From: Temnopleurus reevesii | Taxonomy: Eukaryota > Echinodermata > Echinoidea > Temnopleuroida > Temnopleuridae | Assembly (NCBI GenBank): GCA_036244855.1 | Contig: BQKZ01001007.1 | Location: 43,662-107,661, forward strand | Reading direction: 5' to 3' | Length of the DNA stretch: 64,000 bases | In this document: positions 9,673-21,800 of the stretch, in pieces | Position numbering within the stretch: the first letter of the stretch is position 1 | How the letters are laid out: each line of letters begins with the position of its first letter | Translations under genes and position numbers: made by a program | The notes under the pieces: model-generated | Database searches by the model: none | What the model was told of the DNA's origin: nothing | The model's input: only the letters and a program-made list of their open reading frames with translations

Positions 9673-12131
9673 GGGGCACATCGCCATGACGACAACGCTA
9701 AGTCCTATCAATTTGGAGATTATTAACTCTTATGAAGACTGAAAATTGACTTTCTTGCGATGGTTGCATCCAAGTATTTTTTCACGTCCCCATTGGTCTG
9801 GAGTCCGATGTATGTCATTAACTGGAATGCCATTCAGTGGTGAATGCATTCAAATGCTTGTTTGAATGCATTCAGAGGTGCATTCGGAATCGCATTCAAG
9901 TGTGTTTTTAATGCGCATTGACAAATGCATGCAAGAAAGCATTTGAAATTTTAGTTACCATGCGTTCGTAACTGCCTTCAAAAGCAGATCGCAGTCTCAT
10001 GTGTATCAAGCACCAGCCGAAAACCGATGGACCTTGTGTTTTTGAAAGACTGAACTTTTAAAGGAGGACGTCTAAGCAGACACAAGTGGAGATATCCTTG
10101 TACAGGCAATTTATTTTGGATGTTACTTTGCTTCAAGGATGAACGCATTGAATCCAAACTTTGATTCGGCCATTGCTCAGCGAAACTCTGTATAAAGTAA
10201 TGTGGTGTTACATTGTATAATACAATGATGATAATGGTATCATTATAATCATACTATGGTCTGTGATCGTTTCTCACAGCATTTGGGGCACTATATCACG
10301 CAGAGGGTTTATGTGTTACTCTCTGGTTAGTAGAATCTTCAATTCATTTAATGATGATTATCCCCAGTTAATATACATCATGATAACCATATATTATGAA
10401 AATATATTTGTCCTGTGCTTAAAAATAGTATCTCGGAGATGATTGACACTTTAACAACATTCATGAATAACTTAATGAGCACCTAACGAACAATTTACTT
10501 ATTTGGTATGCTGTTCATACCATTTATTCAATTGTCCAACCAGGTATAAAAATTGTTCTTAGATTTTTAAAATCATCTGTGACCATATCATTTCATTTTT
10601 TCTGTACAACCAAGAGGAAAATCACATTTAAATTTTTATCAGGGGCTCAACAAATGTCAGTTTTCTACTTTTTCATTTTAAAAGTTTGAATGTTTTTAAA
10701 ATAATATGGGAAACTATTGCATTGAAGCTTTAGTTTTAAACTCAGATATCTTTTCTTATTTTTATGAAAACTCACTACATTGCTCATATTGTTATGAGTT
10801 TTTTCCCCACAAACCTTAAAATATACCTCAACATTAATATAAGAGTTTGTTTTATTTGTTGAAAGAGATTATCCATGCCAAAGTATCTTTTACAATAAGC
10901 ATAAAGATAAAAAGGCCTTATTATATTTTGCGGCATTTTAATGAAAGAAAATTGAGTAAAAAGGTAAGAAGTATCTTTTCGAGTCACTTATGACATCTTG
11001 AAAGTGGAGACATGAGTTCACCATGATCTAAGGCTGTTTGCATCAGATGATAACCTTTCTTCAAGAAATTCTGGTCTAAATTGACCATCATTGATTTGGG
11101 GAAGTTACTTTTTTCATTTATGCAGGTTTTTGTAATGGGAACTGAAATTCTTTGGGTTAAATGAGCAATTATTTTTTTTTTCAAATCTGGTGAGATGTAT
11201 GTGGCTCTCTCAGTATTTGTAAACACTTTCCCTTTAAGAGGTTAATCAGAGCACAGTTTCACCAAATCATTCTTAAATTCAAGAACGACTTTAAGAAAGA
11301 CTGGAGTATGTGGTTGGGTGTTATACTCATATAAGATTCTCAATCACTTGGCACAAGATCTGATAACAGTAGCTCTAAAAGTAATACTTTTTTGTAACTT
11401 TGTAAAACACTGCCCAGGTTAGCAGACATGAAATCCTTGCTGAAATTCTTCTTTACAAGTAAATGACTTGTGCTCCATTAGAACTTCATATCTGTAAATC
11501 TTCTGGGGCAATGTTTGAAATGAAAATATGAATAGCTTAACAGCTCATCCAATGTTTTTCTCATGGGAGAAAGCAAGATAGAAAGCAATTTTCAAGCCAT
11601 TCATCGATGAGGAAAACCTTGAAGTGACAAAATACATCTTGTCAATGATCTAGAAGGCTGGCAACACTGGAACTAGAGAGGGCACTGTTCTACAGAGCTC
11701 ATTGTCTTTTCTCTGTTCAGTCTGCAAGAAATGACTTCTGATGCTAATAACCTGTAATGGCAACGTGAAAGAGTTAACTATACTGCTTTACAACTAGAGA
11801 GGGCACTCTTTCAAAAAGTTGAATATCATCTCTGCATCCACTTTGATGAAGCCACTTCTGATGGGCCAGTGTTTTCATGTGAACTTTGATCAATCCATTG
11901 GAAGATGTAGACAGGATTGTATTTTCAGAGTGCTCTTAAGTTTTCAACATCCTCAAAGTTTTTAATTATACAGTCAAAGCTGTCTATAGAAAGTATACTT
12001 TCTATGTATCATTGATAATAATAATTCTTTATGATCTCACATTGATATCCATTCATTAGATTAATTCTTCATAGTTAGTATAAAGAGTTTCATATCCAAC
12101 ATATAGATTGTTAGTGTAATTGTAGAGTGTA
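9673..12131 (+). other. RXR 3' UTR and downstream DNA (allele A)
   Basis: This follows the stop codon and is nearly identical to 14689-17150, apart from a more diverged patch at about 10990-11600. A cluster of GCATTC-containing motifs lies at about 9825-9965. A palindromic repeat lies near 11250-11420 and a dispersed repeat near 11514-11680. No canonical AATAAA was seen in this copy. The contig ends at the N at 12132. Confidence 0.6.
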
Positions 12132-12145
12132 NAAATAGTGGCTTA

Positions 12146-12321
12146 AGAGAGTGTTGCTTCAAAATTGAAATCAATTGCAAGTGCAGCAAGTTCCAATCAA
12201 ACTATTATTTCATATGCTCCTTGTCAAAAGTACAGATTGTGCATGAATTAAAATGCAAGATTAATTTGCAACTGATTCGCAGTTGATTTGTAATCAATTG
12301 CAACTTTGTACTAACACCTCC
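12146..12321. mobile_element. TA-flanked palindromic MITE, diverged copy
   Basis: This has the same organisation as the family at 34284, with GTGTTGCTTCAAAATTG at one end and an inverted CAATTGCAACTTTG..AACACCTCC at the other, flanked by TA. It duplicates 26849-27024 by contig overlap. Confidence 0.65.
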
Positions 12322-12420
12322 TATTCTTTAAGGCCATTACATTTTGACAATCAATGCTTTCAGTATGTCCCTAACAATTTTATCAAGTATTGTCAATACA
12401 GTCGGACATCCCTTATTCTT

Positions 12421-12720
12421 AAAAATAATAATAATAATAATAGATGCAATTAATATAGCGCACTTATCCACTCTGCGGAGTGTTTAAGGCGCTTTGCATT
12501 ATCATTACTCTGGCTTAAGCCCAGCGTAGATCAGTGCATGTGGCATAAGGAATTAATATTCCTACCAGCTAGGTACCCATTCACCTCACCTGGGTTGAGT
12601 GCAGCACAATGTGGATGAATTTCTTGCTGAAGGAAATTAAAGCTGTGGATGGGACTCGAACAGCAGCCTTCTGGTTGAAACGCGAGAGCCATGTCCACTA
12701 CACTATGCCGTCTCCACGGA
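12421..12720 (-). mobile_element. SINE, inverted copy
   Basis: On the - strand it reads, in order: tRNA-like head with GAGTCCCATCCACAG, TTCAGCAAGAAATTCATCCA, GTGAATGGGTACCTAGCTGG, CAAAGCGCCTTAAACACTCC and a TATTATTATT tail. It is the same element as 27125-27421. Confidence 0.8.
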
Positions 12721-13221
12721 AAACTGAGGAGAACTGACAAGCAAAACAAAACAAAAAAAAAAAAAAAAAAAAGGTATTCACCTTTGGGGCGCCCCACTTT
12801 CAACAATTTGGCGCCCCCTTCTCAGCAATTTTAGGGCCTTTATGTCGTCAAATTTTGGCGGTCTAGCACCCCACAGCTGAATTAAAAAGCAGATAGGAGA
12901 TTGTTCTGCATATATTGTCCAATCGAAGCTGCCAACACTACACTTGTTTCTATATATACAGGTGCTATTTTACAGGGGTAGATCCAGGATCTGGCTATTG
13001 CGGATACATGTTTACTCTAAAAAAAAATTCATGTCAAGCATTCCCGTATAAATCATGACTCCTGGAGAGTTTCAGTCACATGTATGACACACATGATGCC
13101 AATTAAATCTGCAATTCAATTAGTTAAAACTTTCCTATTGGCAATTTGTAATGCAAATATTGACNATTATTACGATCATGATCGTTTATCTGTATCTCTT
13201 CATATCATCTCACGATACCAG

Positions 13222-13446
13222 GTTGGAACGAGCTGTTGATTGCAGCCTTCTCACATCGCTCCATCCAAGTAAAAGATGGCATCCTACTAGCCACCGGTCT
13301 GCAAGTCCATCGTAACAGCGCCCACAGTGCCGGGGTTGGTACCATCTTTGACAGGGTCCTCACAGAGCTTGTTGCTAAGATGAGAGAGATGAAGATGGAT
13401 AAGACTGAACTGGGATGTCTCAGAGCCATTGTCCTCTTCAACCCAG
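13222..13446 (+). CDS. RXR: RXR exon: ligand-binding domain helices 5-8 (allele B)
   Basis: This is the counterpart of 8207-8431 with the same phase, acceptor and donor. Of five differences, four are silent and one replaces the His after LLATGL by Gln (CAC to CAA). That His is present in human RXR alpha, so allele A keeps the conserved state. The contig starts at 13166, and its first bases overlap the contig ending at 6133, so this exon most likely follows 4917-5043 in the true haplotype. Confidence 0.93.
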
Positions 13447-14136
13447 GTGAGCAGAGATTTATTTGTAGTCGGGAATCTCATTCTACCTGAAAAACCGGGA
13501 AAATCTGGAAAATTAGTTCCACCTTTTTCAGTCAGGGGAAAGGGTCAAGGAATTTTGTTTTTAATAGTAGGAATGCTGTGGTAATTCAGGATTCATCAAA
13601 GTATGTTGAAATGAGTGAATTGTGTTGCAGAGATTTGCTTGTAGTCGGGAATCTCATCTGAAAAGCCCGGAAAATCTGGAAAATTATCTGGAAAATTAGT
13701 TCCAATTTTGCCAGTCAGGGAATTTGATATGTATCTCTCAAAATAAGGAAAAATCATGGAATTTTGTTTCCCTCAAATAGTGGAAAAGCTGTGGTATTTG
13801 AGGATTCATCAAAGTATGTTGAAATGAGTGAATTAGGTTGACACATAAGTATCACGGAATTAAAAAAAAATATGAGAGAAATATCTTTCAAAAATCAAGG
13901 AATGCGTTTCTCCTCAAATAGTGGGAATACCTGACCAGACAAGCTCATTTATTAACTTATTTTTTACAAGGAAACCAGATGAAGAATCTGGGGCACATGT
14001 ATCTTTGTGTACTTTGATATGGAAAATGCTCTTATTTGAATTGAGAAAATACCTGAACGAAACTTTGAATATCGTTTGAGAATGTTTGGAGATTTTTTTT
14101 ATTGTTGGAATTATATCGCAATATCCATCATCATAC
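13447..14136 (+). other. RXR last intron (allele B)
   Basis: This is the same intron as 8432-9120. It looks identical to allele A for its first 500 bases and differs only in a short patch at about 13962-14040. It contains the same internal tandem duplication. Confidence 0.7.
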
Positions 14137-14416
14137 TGACCGAGGTGCCGTGAGGAAGTGGTTTTGACTCTCGCCGTTCAAATCGTAGGTTCAAATCTCA
14201 CCCATGGTGTTAATTTCCTTCAGCAAGAAATTTATCCACATTGTGCTGCACTCAACGCAGGTGAGGTGAATGGGTACCTGGTAGGAATATTTATTCTTTG
14301 AAATGCCATGTGCGCTGGTGTAAGCCGGGCTAATAATAATGCAAAGCGCCTTGAGCACTCTGCAGAGTGGATACATGCACTATATAATTTGCATCTATTA
14401 TCATCATTATCATAAA
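14137..14416 (+). mobile_element. SINE before the RXR terminal exon (allele B)
   Basis: This appears identical to the SINE at 9121-9400, in the same position and orientation relative to the exon, so the insertion predates the split of the two alleles. Confidence 0.85.
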
Positions 14417-14437
14417 TCCTTCCTTTATCTCTCTCAG

Positions 14438-14688
14438 ATGCGAAGAACCTTACATCGGTACAAAAGGTTGAGGAGCTACGGGAGAAGGTTTACGCCTCGC
14501 TGGAAGAATACTGTCGCAACCAGTACACAGAGGAACCCGGTCGGTTTGCTAAGCTCCTTCTCAGACTCCCTGCCCTGCGCTCTATCGGTCTCAAGTGCTT
14601 GGAGCATCTCTTTTTCTTCAAACTCATTGGAGATACGCCCATCGATACCTTCCTCATGGAGATGCTTGAAGCCCCCAATAACAGTTGA
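14438..14688 (+). CDS. RXR: RXR terminal coding exon with AF-2 (allele B)
   Basis: This matches 9422-9672 in acceptor, phase, length and translated protein, ending [11 protein letters not shown] and TGA. The five differences (for example TGCCGT to TGTCGC, and GAC to GAT before ACG) are all at third positions and silent. Joined to 2854-3033, 4135-4286, 4917-5043 and 13222-13446 it gives 310 residues from the Lys of GKHYGVYS to the C terminus. Human RXR alpha has about 318 over the same span. Confidence 0.95.
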
Positions 14689-17150
14689 GGGGCACATCGC
14701 CATGACGACAACGCTAAGTCCTATCAATTTGGAGATTATGAACTCTTATGAAGACTGAAAATTGACTTTCTTGCGATGGTTGCATCCAAGTATTTGTTCA
14801 CGTCCCCATTGGTCTGGAGTCCGATGTATGTCATTAACTGGAATGCCATTCAGTGGTGAATGCATTCAAATGCTTGTTTAAATGCATTCAGAGGTGCATT
14901 CGGAATCGCATTCAAGTGTGTTTTTAATGCGCATTGACAAATGCATGCAAGAAAGCATTTGAAATTTTAGTTACCATGCGTTCGTAACTGCCTTCAAAAG
15001 CAGATCGCAGTCTCATGTGTATCAAGCACCAGCCGAAAACCGATGGACCTTGTGTTTTTGAAAGACTGAACTTTTAAAGGAGGACGTCTAAGCAGACACA
15101 AGTGGAGATATCCTTGTACAGGCAATTTATTTTGGATGTTACTTTGCTTCAAGGATGAACGCATTGAATCCAAACTTTGATTCGGCCATTGCTCAGCGAA
15201 ACTCTGTATAAAGTAATGTGGTGTTACATTGTATAATACAATGATGATAATGATATCATTATAATCATACTATGGTCTGTGATCGTTTCTCACAGCATTT
15301 GGGGCACTATATCACGCAGAGGGTTTATGTGTTACTCTCTGGTTAGTAGAATCTTCAATTCATTTAATGATGATTATCCCCAGTTAATATACATCATGAT
15401 AACCATATATTATGAAAATATATTTGTCCTGTGCTTAAAAATAGTATCTCTGAGATGATTGACACTTTAACAACATTCATGAATAGCTTAATGAGCACCT
15501 AACAAACAATTTACTTATTTGGTATGCTGTTCATACCATTTATTCAATTGTCCAACCAGGTATAAAAATTGTTCTTAGATTTTTAAAATCATCTGTGACC
15601 ATATCATTTCATTTTTTCTGTACAACCAAGAGGAAAATCACATTTAAATTTTTATCAGGGGCTCAACAAATGTCAGTTTTCTACTTTTTCATTTTAAAAG
15701 TTTGAATGTTTTTAAAATAATATGGGAAACTATTGCATTGAAGCTTTAGTTTTAAACTCAGATATCTTTTCTTATTTTTATGAAAACTCACTACATTGCT
15801 CATATTGTTATGAGTTTTTTCCCCACAAACCTTAAAATATACCTCAACATTAATATAAGAGTTTGTTTTATTTGTTGAAAGAGATTATCCATGCCAAAGT
15901 ATCTTTTACAATAAGCATAAAGATAAAAAGGCCTTATTATATTTTGCGGCATTTTAATGAAAGAAAATTGAGTAAAAAGGTAAGAAGTATCTTTTCGAGT
16001 CACTAATGACATCTTGAAAGTCAAGACATGAGTTCACCATGATCTAAGGCTGTTTGCATCAGATGATAACCTTTCTTCAAGAAATTCTGGTCTAAATTGA
16101 CCATCACTGATTTTGAGAAGTTACTTTTTTTTATTATTTTTTCGGGTTTTTAATGCCAACAGAAATTCTTTGGGTTAAATGAGCAATTATTTTTTTTTTA
16201 ATAAATCTGTTGAGATGTATGTGGCTCTCTCAGTATTTGTAAACAATTTCCCTGAAAGAGGTTAATCAAGGCAGGGTTTCACCAAATCATTCTTAAATCT
16301 AAGAACGACTTCAAGAAAGACTGGAGTATGCTGTTGGGTGTTATACTCATATAAGATTCTCAATCACTCGGCACAAGATCTGATAACAGTCGCTCTAAAT
16401 GTTATACTTTTTTGTAACTTTGTGAAACACTGCCCATGTTAGCAGATATGAATCCTTGCTGAAATTCTTCTTTACAAGTAAATGACTTGTGCTCCATTAG
16501 AACTTCATATCTGTAAATCTTCTGGGGCAATGTTTGAAATGAAAATGTGAATAGCTTAACAGCTACATCAAATGTTTTTCTCATGGGAGAAAGCAAGATA
16601 GAAAGCAATTTTCAAGCCATTCATCGATGAGGAAAACCTTGAAGTGACAAAATACATCTTGTCAATGATCTAGAAGGCTGGCAACACTGGAACTAGAGAG
16701 GGCACTGTTCTACAGAGCTCATTGTCTTTTCTCTGTTCAGTCTGCAAGAAATGACTTCTGATGCTAATAACCTGTAATGGCAACGTGAAAGAGTTAACTA
16801 TACTGCTTTACAACTAGAGAGGGCACTCTTTCAAAAAGTTGAATATCATCTCTGCATCCACTTTGATGAAGCCACTTCTGATGGGCCAGTGTTTTCATGT
16901 GAACTTTGATCAATCCATTGGAAGATGTAGACAGGATTGTATTTTCAGAGTGCTCTTAAGTTTTCAACATCCTCAAAGTTTTTAATTATACAGTCAAAGC
17001 TGTCTATAGAAAGTATACTTTCTATGTATCATTGATAATAATAATTCTTTATGATCTCACATTGATATCCATTCATTAGATTAATTCTTAATAGTTAGTA
17101 TAAAGAGTTTCATATCCAACATATAGATTGTTAGTGTAATTGTAGAGTGT
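14689..17150 (+). other. RXR 3' UTR and downstream DNA (allele B)
   Basis: Allelic to 9673-12131. A run of GCATTC-containing motifs lies at about 14840-14980. Palindromic and dispersed repeats lie at 16268-16436 and 16530-16690. No coding sequence was seen. Confidence 0.6.
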
Positions 17151-17284
17151 AAGGCCCAGGTCACATAGAGACCAGGAAGCAACACGATTCAACACGACTC
17201 TTTGTTAATTCACAGTTAAATACCTCAGAACAAAGAGTCATGTTGAATCATGTTGCTTCAGGGGCCCTATGTAAACAGGGCTTA
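17151..17284. mobile_element. Hairpin MITE, second family, copy 1
   Basis: The arms pair around a short loop. AAGCAACACGATTCAACACG and GACTCTTTGTT on one side match the reverse complement of AACAAAGAGTCATGTTGAAT and CATGTTGCTT on the other. The outer ends are AAGGCCCAGGTCACATAG and CTATGTAAACAGGGCTTAA. A second copy is at 24253-24387. Confidence 0.75.
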
Positions 17285-18344
17285 AAACTAACTATTCAAA
17301 AATTTGATGTAATTTATAAACTGTATTAAAAAGGATAAACACTAGAATTAATGAAAGTTATCTCATATTGAAGATGGTGATAAAGCAATTTCATATTAGG
17401 ATATGAACTTATCAATTTATGATTTTTTAACATAATTCTGTATGATATGCCAAGAGCGATAAATTCAAATTTTCCATCAACAATTTATTTTTTAGTAGAT
17501 GATTTCTGGCATCAGTTGGTCTTGGTTTATTATTTTTTTAATTAAGATACCTCATTGAATTTTTTTTTTAGCTCTTACACTGGTTTTACTCTCTTTTTGG
17601 TGATTTGTAGACATTGAAACAATGTCATGTTTGTTTTCATATTTTTTAACAAGTTCGACTTCATAAAATTTGATTATTCATTAGGAATATAGTGTTAAAA
17701 CTAGTTTTTTAGAAAAAAAACAATAGTTATAAAAAAAGTAATTGTTCAAACAACAAAAATATGGAAATGAGGTTTTGCTCCCAATGTTTCTAATGGATTA
17801 AAAATGTGCAATAAACAAATGAATTTAGAATGTAATTTCATCATGTCTTAGTTGGGGGAGTCAAACAAAAATACAGAATAAGTGAACTTTTGATTTTTTT
17901 TTAAGTGACAATCTTCCAAAATTCTTACAGGGTGTATGATGTGTTATTATTAATCTTCAGTTTTAGCGCTTTTATATGCTTTTTTGCTTCTTATGTAGAT
18001 GGGAATCATGGGGCTATACTCAGAACTATATGTCCGTTGGGTTATATATTTTGTGAACATGGGACAATTCTATTGATTCAATATGTGAAGTAGATTTTTA
18101 TTTTCTTTAATTTCTCTCAAAATTCTTGAAATCCTCATCAAATGCTAATTAGGTTTCTGTGTTATTGAGGGGAAATTGTGAATAATGACTCAATTTTGTT
18201 CATACTTCTCTCTCCCACTTCTTTTTGTTCAGATCCACCTTCTATCTCTTTCTTTCTTCCCATTATTTTTTTTCTTTTCTATCTCTTTTTTCTCAGTATT
18301 TTGTGTATGTCCTTATCTTCTTTCCCTCTATGCACATGCTAAAG
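17285..18344. other. AT-rich DNA, no gene seen
   Basis: Low-complexity A/T-rich sequence without recognisable exons. It contains the polyadenylation-signal candidate at 17810. Confidence 0.5.
17810..17815 (+). terminator. Candidate RXR polyadenylation signal
   Basis: This is the first AATAAA I noticed on the + strand downstream of the allele B stop codon, about 3.1 kb away, in AT-rich sequence. Another lies at 19591-19596. Which one is used, if either, cannot be told from sequence alone. Confidence 0.25.
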
Positions 18345-18640
18345 TGGAGGCGCCTTGGGGAAGTGGTCATGACTCTCGCCTTTCAACTAGAGGGTCGTAG
18401 GTTCAAGTCCCACCCATGGCGTCAATTTCCTTCAGCAAGAAATTCATCCACATTGCGCTGCACTCAACCTAGGTGAGGTGAATGGGTACCTGGTAGGAAT
18501 ATTTATTCCTTGAAACCCCAAGTGCGGTGCATGGTGGCTGCCAGGCTAAAGCCAGGGTAATAATGCTGCAATTGTAGAGCGCCTAGGGAATTTTCATGAA
18601 GAGTTGATAAGCGCTATATAAAAGCCGTTCATTATCATTA
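18345..18640 (+). mobile_element. Full-length tRNA-derived SINE
   Basis: The head reads like a tRNA: CTTGGGGAAGTGGTCATGAC (A-box region), then CGTAGGTTCAAGTCCCACCC (B-box). The family body follows (TTCAGCAAGAAATTCATCCA; GTGAATGGGTACCTGGTAGG) and then GCGCTATATAAAAG and an ATTATCATT tail. It is the best reference copy of this family in the window. Confidence 0.85.
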
Positions 18641-18664
18641 ATCGTTCTGGAATATACGCGAGAT

Positions 18665-18830
18665 CAAAATTGAAAGGTGAATAACTCAACAGTCAAATAA
18701 GAGTGAGAGAAACTTTGAGAGAAACTTAAAAACAATAACCTTACTCTCTGCTATTCACTGGTGATGAAAGCTTTGAATTCCTTTGGAAGTTCACCACGTA
18801 TACAATTTGGCACAGTTGACATCTCTGTAT
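18665..18830 (+). repeat. Dispersed repeat family, copy 3
   Basis: Same motif order as 360-565: GTGAATAACTCAACAGTCAA, TTCACTGGTGATGAAAGC, AATTC, then GACATCTCTGTATA. Confidence 0.5.
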
Positions 18831-21800
18831 ATCTACCCATCCCTTTTTTCTTCTGCTTTATCATCCCATCCTCCTCCCATTTTCTGGTCACTTTTTACAA
18901 GATTTCTTCTCTCAAGCTTACATGTGGGTATAGAAAGCTCAACTTAGAATCCCCCAAAGTGAGATCATTAATGCTCGAATTGTGTACAGTGTTTGAAATG
19001 CTCATCTGAAACGATTGAGGTACCGTTGTTATATATCTGTGTATGTGCAAAAATTTATGAATATATGGTTGTAAATGTTATCAGTAATACAGCACTTTTT
19101 TTCTTTTCCTTCTTTTCCTTTTTCTTTTTATGAATTTTGTCCGATACTGTTTCTGTAAATATGCTTGTAATCGACCACTTGAAATCATTTTGGCGTGAGG
19201 AGTAGAAAGGTTTGTGTTTGTGTAGTATATATCTGTATATGCACACTTAATGCTGCGTAGTACATAGACGCAAACTAGAAGGGTAGTAGAAATGGAGATA
19301 TTTTGTAAGATTATTGCCCAATATTTCAGGGAAAATACATGTACATAGCAATGAAATGTTGATGGATTAATTGATGCAATTGGTGCACTGCAAAAACAAT
19401 GTTCCGTGGAAGTCGTCCTTGTCTTTTTCATGTCACTATCAATTACCAATATTTGGTATTAAAGAACACTTATGTTTGCTGGGGATATTTCCCATCAAGC
19501 CTCCTGGCTTTTATGATTCCCCACTTTCTTATATTGTTTTCTATGTTAGGAAGTGTATTCTTTACATTGTTATTATTTTTAAGAAAGTGAAATAAATGAA
19601 TTGAATTGGGTTGAATTTAATTTAATTGAATTGAACCTATGGCACTGGTAATATAGCATATGATCTAAGCAATCACAAAAAGGTTTATTTTAAATCCTGT
19701 CTGAGATTTTGTTCGTGGATTCCTGTGAAACCGAACCCTGTATTAGACGATATCCCTATTTTCGTAACTATCATTATAACACATTGATGGGTCCGCTTTG
19801 ATCGAATTGAAAGCTTAATTCTCATCTCATTGAGTTATCTCATCTTACTCACAAATATGTTAAGGTTACTTTTGAATTGTCTACTTTCCGAAATAGCGAA
19901 AATAATTTTGTGCTAAAATGTTCTCTGATACATTTAACAATTTCCCTTTTAAATATGCTTTCACAATAAGCATATCTAACAGACGACATCTTTCCTGTAA
20001 TTTAGCCAACAGCTGCAGCACACATTCTTATTTTTTTGCAGAATAATGGAGAAAGAAATTTCTTTCATCTGTTAGAGCCTCTTTTAATGTTTAATGGGAG
20101 TTGTTTATTTTGATAGTGATACTCTGTTGGATAACTTGTAATTTATCATTTGGTCATAGGACATTTTAGTTCCATGACTATAGCTCTGGATATAATAGCA
20201 CAGATGGATAATCTACAAAGTAAGCCAAACTTAAACGTAACCTCAAACCTAGCACTAACTCTAATCATAATCATCATGCCAATCTGAAACACGAGTCCTA
20301 TCACAGTCACATCCCAAACCCTGTGTATAGCGATTATTAGGACAATAGCAATAGTCACATGATCATATGTTGGGTCACCGATATGTCCTATTAAAAGGCT
20401 TGCTCAAAACCCAATTCTATTAACAACAGAAAAATTTGCAGCTGTCCTCCCCTGTCATGTCATAAATGAATTTGTCCCTAAACTGCAGAATATATTTTGT
20501 AAATAATATAGTGACACGTGCATGATCATGCCAGAACCAGCAAGAGGAAAGACACTTTTATTATTTTAAGGGGGAAAATTGCACCAATTTTTCTCAAAAC
20601 ATTTCCATATCTCTATGTCAATATGTTTTGTGTAACATGTATATCTATTTTTCTCATTTTGGTTTCTTTTGTTATCTGAAATAGCGGATTATGGATTTTT
20701 TTTTTCTCTCTTTTTCATATTTTATTGTTTTTATCGACCTCATTTGATTTGATTTTATGTATATGTATATGAGATGATGAATTTTACTCCGCAGATTGAC
20801 TGTTGATCTGTAACACCACATACAGTTTATTCCTTTTTAGAAAAAAAATCAAACTGTTTCTACATTTTCTTTGTTTTTACTTTAGATATTGTCGTATGTG
20901 AGCTTGTAGAAAATCAAGTTATTTTATCATACATGCATTATGTAGTATAAATTGTGTTTTGTTTTTCACTCTGCGATCTGTAAACTGTATTGATTGTAAT
21001 ATTCGGGTACCGATTGCGTGGAGAAATCTACCATGATTGTAATTACTATATTTCCTTGTCATGAATGCTGTATATACTAAACATAAAATTCATATTCACC
21101 ATGCTACTTGGAAATCGGAAGATTACTTCATCGAATTGTTTTAAAGTAATGATCCGATAGATGTGATTTATTCTTAATGTGAAATATAAGGTATCAATTT
21201 GAAACCAGCAAGTGCGAAAATGTAAAGGTGTTGGGATTTGTATTACTTTTGTGTAACCAGGCCTTGCACTAGAATGATACAAGGGTCCGGTTTGCACAAT
21301 CCTTATAGTGTCATCACATAATCGGGGCCTTTGTTTGTTTATGAACCTCAATATTTTTGCACCTAACTCCCAGATTACTCCAATTGCTTAGTGGTGGGGC
21401 CTATAGCCAATTTGCTGTTGGGAACAGTTTAAGTTTGATATTAAAAAGAAATGCAAAATGATCCAAGCAACACTGGTAAAATGGTTTTTATTCTTCTACG
21501 AACCCAACCCAACCCTAAGGGTGCTGCATTATAAAATTCTGAATTATCTGCACTTCATTTACCCATCATATTTTTCAACTCCAGGCCAAAATTATTCACA
21601 AATGCGTAGCTGCCAACATGGCACAGTAGATTTCCTGAATAATCTTCATAAAATTATTCTGTACAATGTACATGCTGTCGAAAATTAGCACTCTCCACTG
21701 TATATTAAACAAACTGCAGAAAAAAATATCAGTAAAATAATCAATAGTCTGCAGAAGTGCAAGCAAACTGTTTTTTAATAATCTTTTCTTTAATGAGGTA

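Larger units (their letters stand above)
12133..13164. other. Misplaced contig that probably belongs after 27465
   Basis: Positions 12141-12772 repeat 26843-27465 almost exactly, including a palindromic element and a SINE, up to the poly-A run where the longer contig stops. The remaining 392 bases (12773-13164) occur nowhere else in the window. The simplest reading is that this contig extends the one ending at 27465 and was scaffolded in the wrong place. Confidence 0.8.

Noticed and set aside
8207..14688. A second RXR gene, or a real tandem duplication of the last two exons
   Set aside because: Contig-join Ns, flank overlaps with 6133 and near-identity of introns and 3' flanks fit two alleles of one gene better. 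Read depth would settle it.
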